Assembly: GCF_001420995.1 (NCBI RefSeq)
Contig: NZ_CP012184.1
Span: 1,100,501 to 1,164,500, forward strand
Direction of reading: 5' to 3'
DNA: 64,000 nucleotides
Source: Pseudonocardia sp. EC080619-01
Lineage (GTDB): Bacteria; Actinomycetota; Actinomycetes; Mycobacteriales; Pseudonocardiaceae
The translations under genes and the position numbers were made by a program. Shown one piece after another: positions 62,721 through 64,000 of the stretch. Below the pieces are notes generated by a model that saw only the letters and a list, made by a program, of their open reading frames with translations, ran no database searches and was not told the origin of the DNA. Numbering within the stretch: position 1 is the first letter of the stretch; each line of letters starts with the position of its first letter.

Positions 62721-63485
62721 TCAGCCCTCGCTGACCAGCGGGCTGGAGGCGATCTCGGTGCCGTCGTCGAGCTTCTGGATCTCGAAGTCGGCGAAGACGT
62801 TCGGCACCTCGCGCTGCAGCTGACGCAGGCACTCCACCGCCAGGTTGCGGATCTCGACGTCGGCGTGCTCGGAGGCCCGCATCGCGACGAAGTGCCGCCA
62901 GGCGCGGTAGTTCCCGGTCACGACGATCTTCGTCTCGGTCGCGTTCGGCAGCACCGACCGGGCGGCCTGACGGGCCTGCTTGCGGCGCAGCGTGCCGTTC
63001 GGGACGTCGGCGAAGCGCTTCTCCAGCCCTTCGAGGAGCTTCTGGTAGGCGCTCAGCGCGTCCGCGGACGCCTGCAGGAACAGCTCGTGCAGCTCGGGGT
63101 CGTCGGCGATGACGTCCGGCTCGACCATCGCCGCGTCCCGCTCGGGGACGTAGCGCTGGGACAGCTGCGAGTAGGAGAAGTGCCGATGGCGGATGAGCTC
63201 GTGGGTCAGCGACCGCGAGATCCCGGTGAGGTAGAAGCTGACGCTGCCGTGCTCCAGCACCGAGAGGTGCCCGACCTCCAGGATGTGCCGGACGTAGCCG
63301 GCGTTGGTCGCCGTGCGCGGGTTCGGCTTGCTCCACGACTGGTAGCAGGCGCGCCCGGCGAACTCGGCGAGCGCCTGGCCACCGTCGGCGTCGGTGGACC
63401 ACGGGACGTCCGCGGGCGGGGTGAACTCGGTCTTCGCCACCAGCTGGACGGTCAGCGGGACGGTCTGCGGCGCGGTCTCCGACAT
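62721..63485 (-). CDS. thyX: FAD-dependent thymidylate synthase
   Basis: ThyX makes dTMP with FAD and folate. The product has 254 residues with signature [14 protein letters not shown] (the RHRx7S motif) and [14 protein letters not shown] upstream of it. A family-typical end follows. ATG 63485 is the start. It closes the Rv2754c-like end of the conserved block downstream of dapA, although here a transporter and a regulator are inserted between them. Confidence 0.96.
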   Translation of the reverse strand: MSETAPQTVPLTVQLVAKTEFTPPADVPWSTDADGGQALAEFAGRACYQSWSKPNPRTATNAGYVRHILEVGHLSVLEHGSVSFYLTGISRSLTHELIRHRHFSYSQLSQRYVPERDAAMVEPDVIADDPELHELFLQASADALSAYQKLLEGLEKRFADVPNGTLRRKQARQAARSVLPNATETKIVVTGNYRAWRHFVAMRASEHADVEIRNLAVECLRQLQREVPNVFADFEIQKLDDGTEIASSPLVSEG

Positions 63486-63540
63486 GCGCCCGAGCGTAGC
63501 CTCGGCGCCCCCCGACATCACCGGTGACGGCATCTCCTTG

Positions 63541-63574
63541 AAATGACATCGCAAGTGACGCCATAGTGACGTCA
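63541..63574. promoter_or_regulatory. phased TGAC half-sites before the last gene
   Basis: TGACATC, TGACGCC and TGACGTC start at 63544, 63556 and 63567, that is 12 and 11 bp apart. The last forms the palindrome TGACGTCA, which overlaps the ATG. The layout suits an operator for an autoregulator; which protein binds is not known. Confidence 0.45.
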
Positions 63575-64000
63575 TGGACCTCACGCCGTACGTCACGCAG
63601 CTGCGTGACGACCTCGCCGCCGCCGCGGCCGCCGGGGACGAGCAGGCCCGCCGCACGGCGGCGCTGCTCGGCTCCGCGATCGAGCCCGCCGCCCGCCTCG
63701 CGATCATGAACGCCCTCTCGGACCTCGCCTCGGAGGCGACCGCCGCCCTCGGCGACCGCTCCGTGGAGGTGCGGCTGCACGGCCGGGAGGTGCGGGTCTC
63801 GGTCTCGGGCACGCCGTCCGGCGACGGGCCGCAGCAGCCCACCGGACAGGCCCCGACCGGGTCGACCGGGGGCCGACCCGACGGGTGGGCAGGCAGGTGG
63901 CCCGGCGGGTCCGAGGGGACCGGCGGACCGTCCGGGCTGCCGTTCGGCGCCGACGCGGGCGACATCAGCCGGGTGACCCTGCGGATCGTCGAGCAGATCA
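63574..64000 (+). CDS. HicB-like/ribbon-helix-helix family protein, cut by the window edge
   Basis: The first 142 codons are present. The product begins [21 protein letters not shown], has a helical domain of about 70 residues with [26 protein letters not shown] and [16 protein letters not shown], a Gly/Pro-rich linker, and then [17 protein letters not shown], the start of a likely ribbon-helix-helix domain. This layout matches actinobacterial proteins annotated as HicB-family antitoxins, often next to a DUF4097 gene. ATG 63574 lies in a palindrome, suggesting autoregulation. Confidence 0.65.
   Translation, partial: MDLTPYVTQLRDDLAAAAAAGDEQARRTAALLGSAIEPAARLAIMNALSDLASEATAALGDRSVEVRLHGREVRVSVSGTPSGDGPQQPTGQAPTGSTGGRPDGWAGRWPGGSEGTGGPSGLPFGADAGDISRVTLRIVEQI

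Overview
The window is about 73-75% GC by eye, with dense genes, strongly GC-biased third codon positions and frequent GTG starts. Gene order matches the chromosome of mycolata and pseudonocardial actinobacteria. The organism is therefore a high-GC actinobacterium, most likely Pseudonocardia or a close relative (genus is inference). Much of the window follows the M. tuberculosis order Rv2718c-Rv2754c: SOS division gene, lexA, secreted protein, hflX, dapF, miaA, Rv2728c-like, DUF349 protein, membrane protein, miaB, recX-recA-DUF3046, pspA, clgR, pgsA, rimO, argA-like, ftsK, rnj, dapA, thyX. Accessory blocks are inserted into this backbone.

Layout. 1-10.8 kb: SOS control region (lexA and a divergent small membrane protein), then hflX-dapF-miaA and miaB operons. 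10.8-17.5 kb: TAXI-type lipoprotein, a two-component system and the glutamate-type ABC transporter gluABCD. 17.6-21.8 kb: SMC-like ATPase, an S9 peptidase with an apparent frameshift, small redox and hydrolase genes, and a 16-bp minisatellite. 22.1-29.4 kb: two complete, unrelated succinate dehydrogenase operons in tandem, with a divergent LysR regulator. 30.5-33.2 kb: recX-recA-DUF3046. 33.2-39.1 kb: small genes and the giant helicase Lhr. 39.1-42.8 kb: a compact GntR-controlled catabolic unit (nitrilase-family hydrolase, GntR/FCD regulator, MHS transporter, DUF2848 protein). 42.8-46.2 kb: membrane protein, GT39-like enzyme, Nei-type glycosylase and a degenerate 20-bp repeat field. 46.2-54 kb: envelope stress (pspA, clgR), pgsA, rimO, regulators, trmL, YceI. 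54-64 kb: ftsK, rnj, dapA, an MHS transporter, a Crp-like regulator, thyX and the start of a HicB-like gene.

Regulation. Three LexA boxes lie between lexA and its divergent neighbour. recA has both a LexA box and a PafBC/RecA-NDp-type promoter. lhr has a PafBC-type promoter whose predicted start coincides with the GTG start codon, implying a leaderless damage-inducible mRNA. The most system-like unit is at 39.1-42.8 kb: the same operator, GTATACA-N3-TGTRTGC, occurs at both divergent promoters, defining a self-contained regulon of unknown substrate.

Two genes (S9 peptidase and MHS transporter) need a single inserted base near the 3' end to reach their expected C-termini. This may reflect indel errors in the assembly or real mutations.
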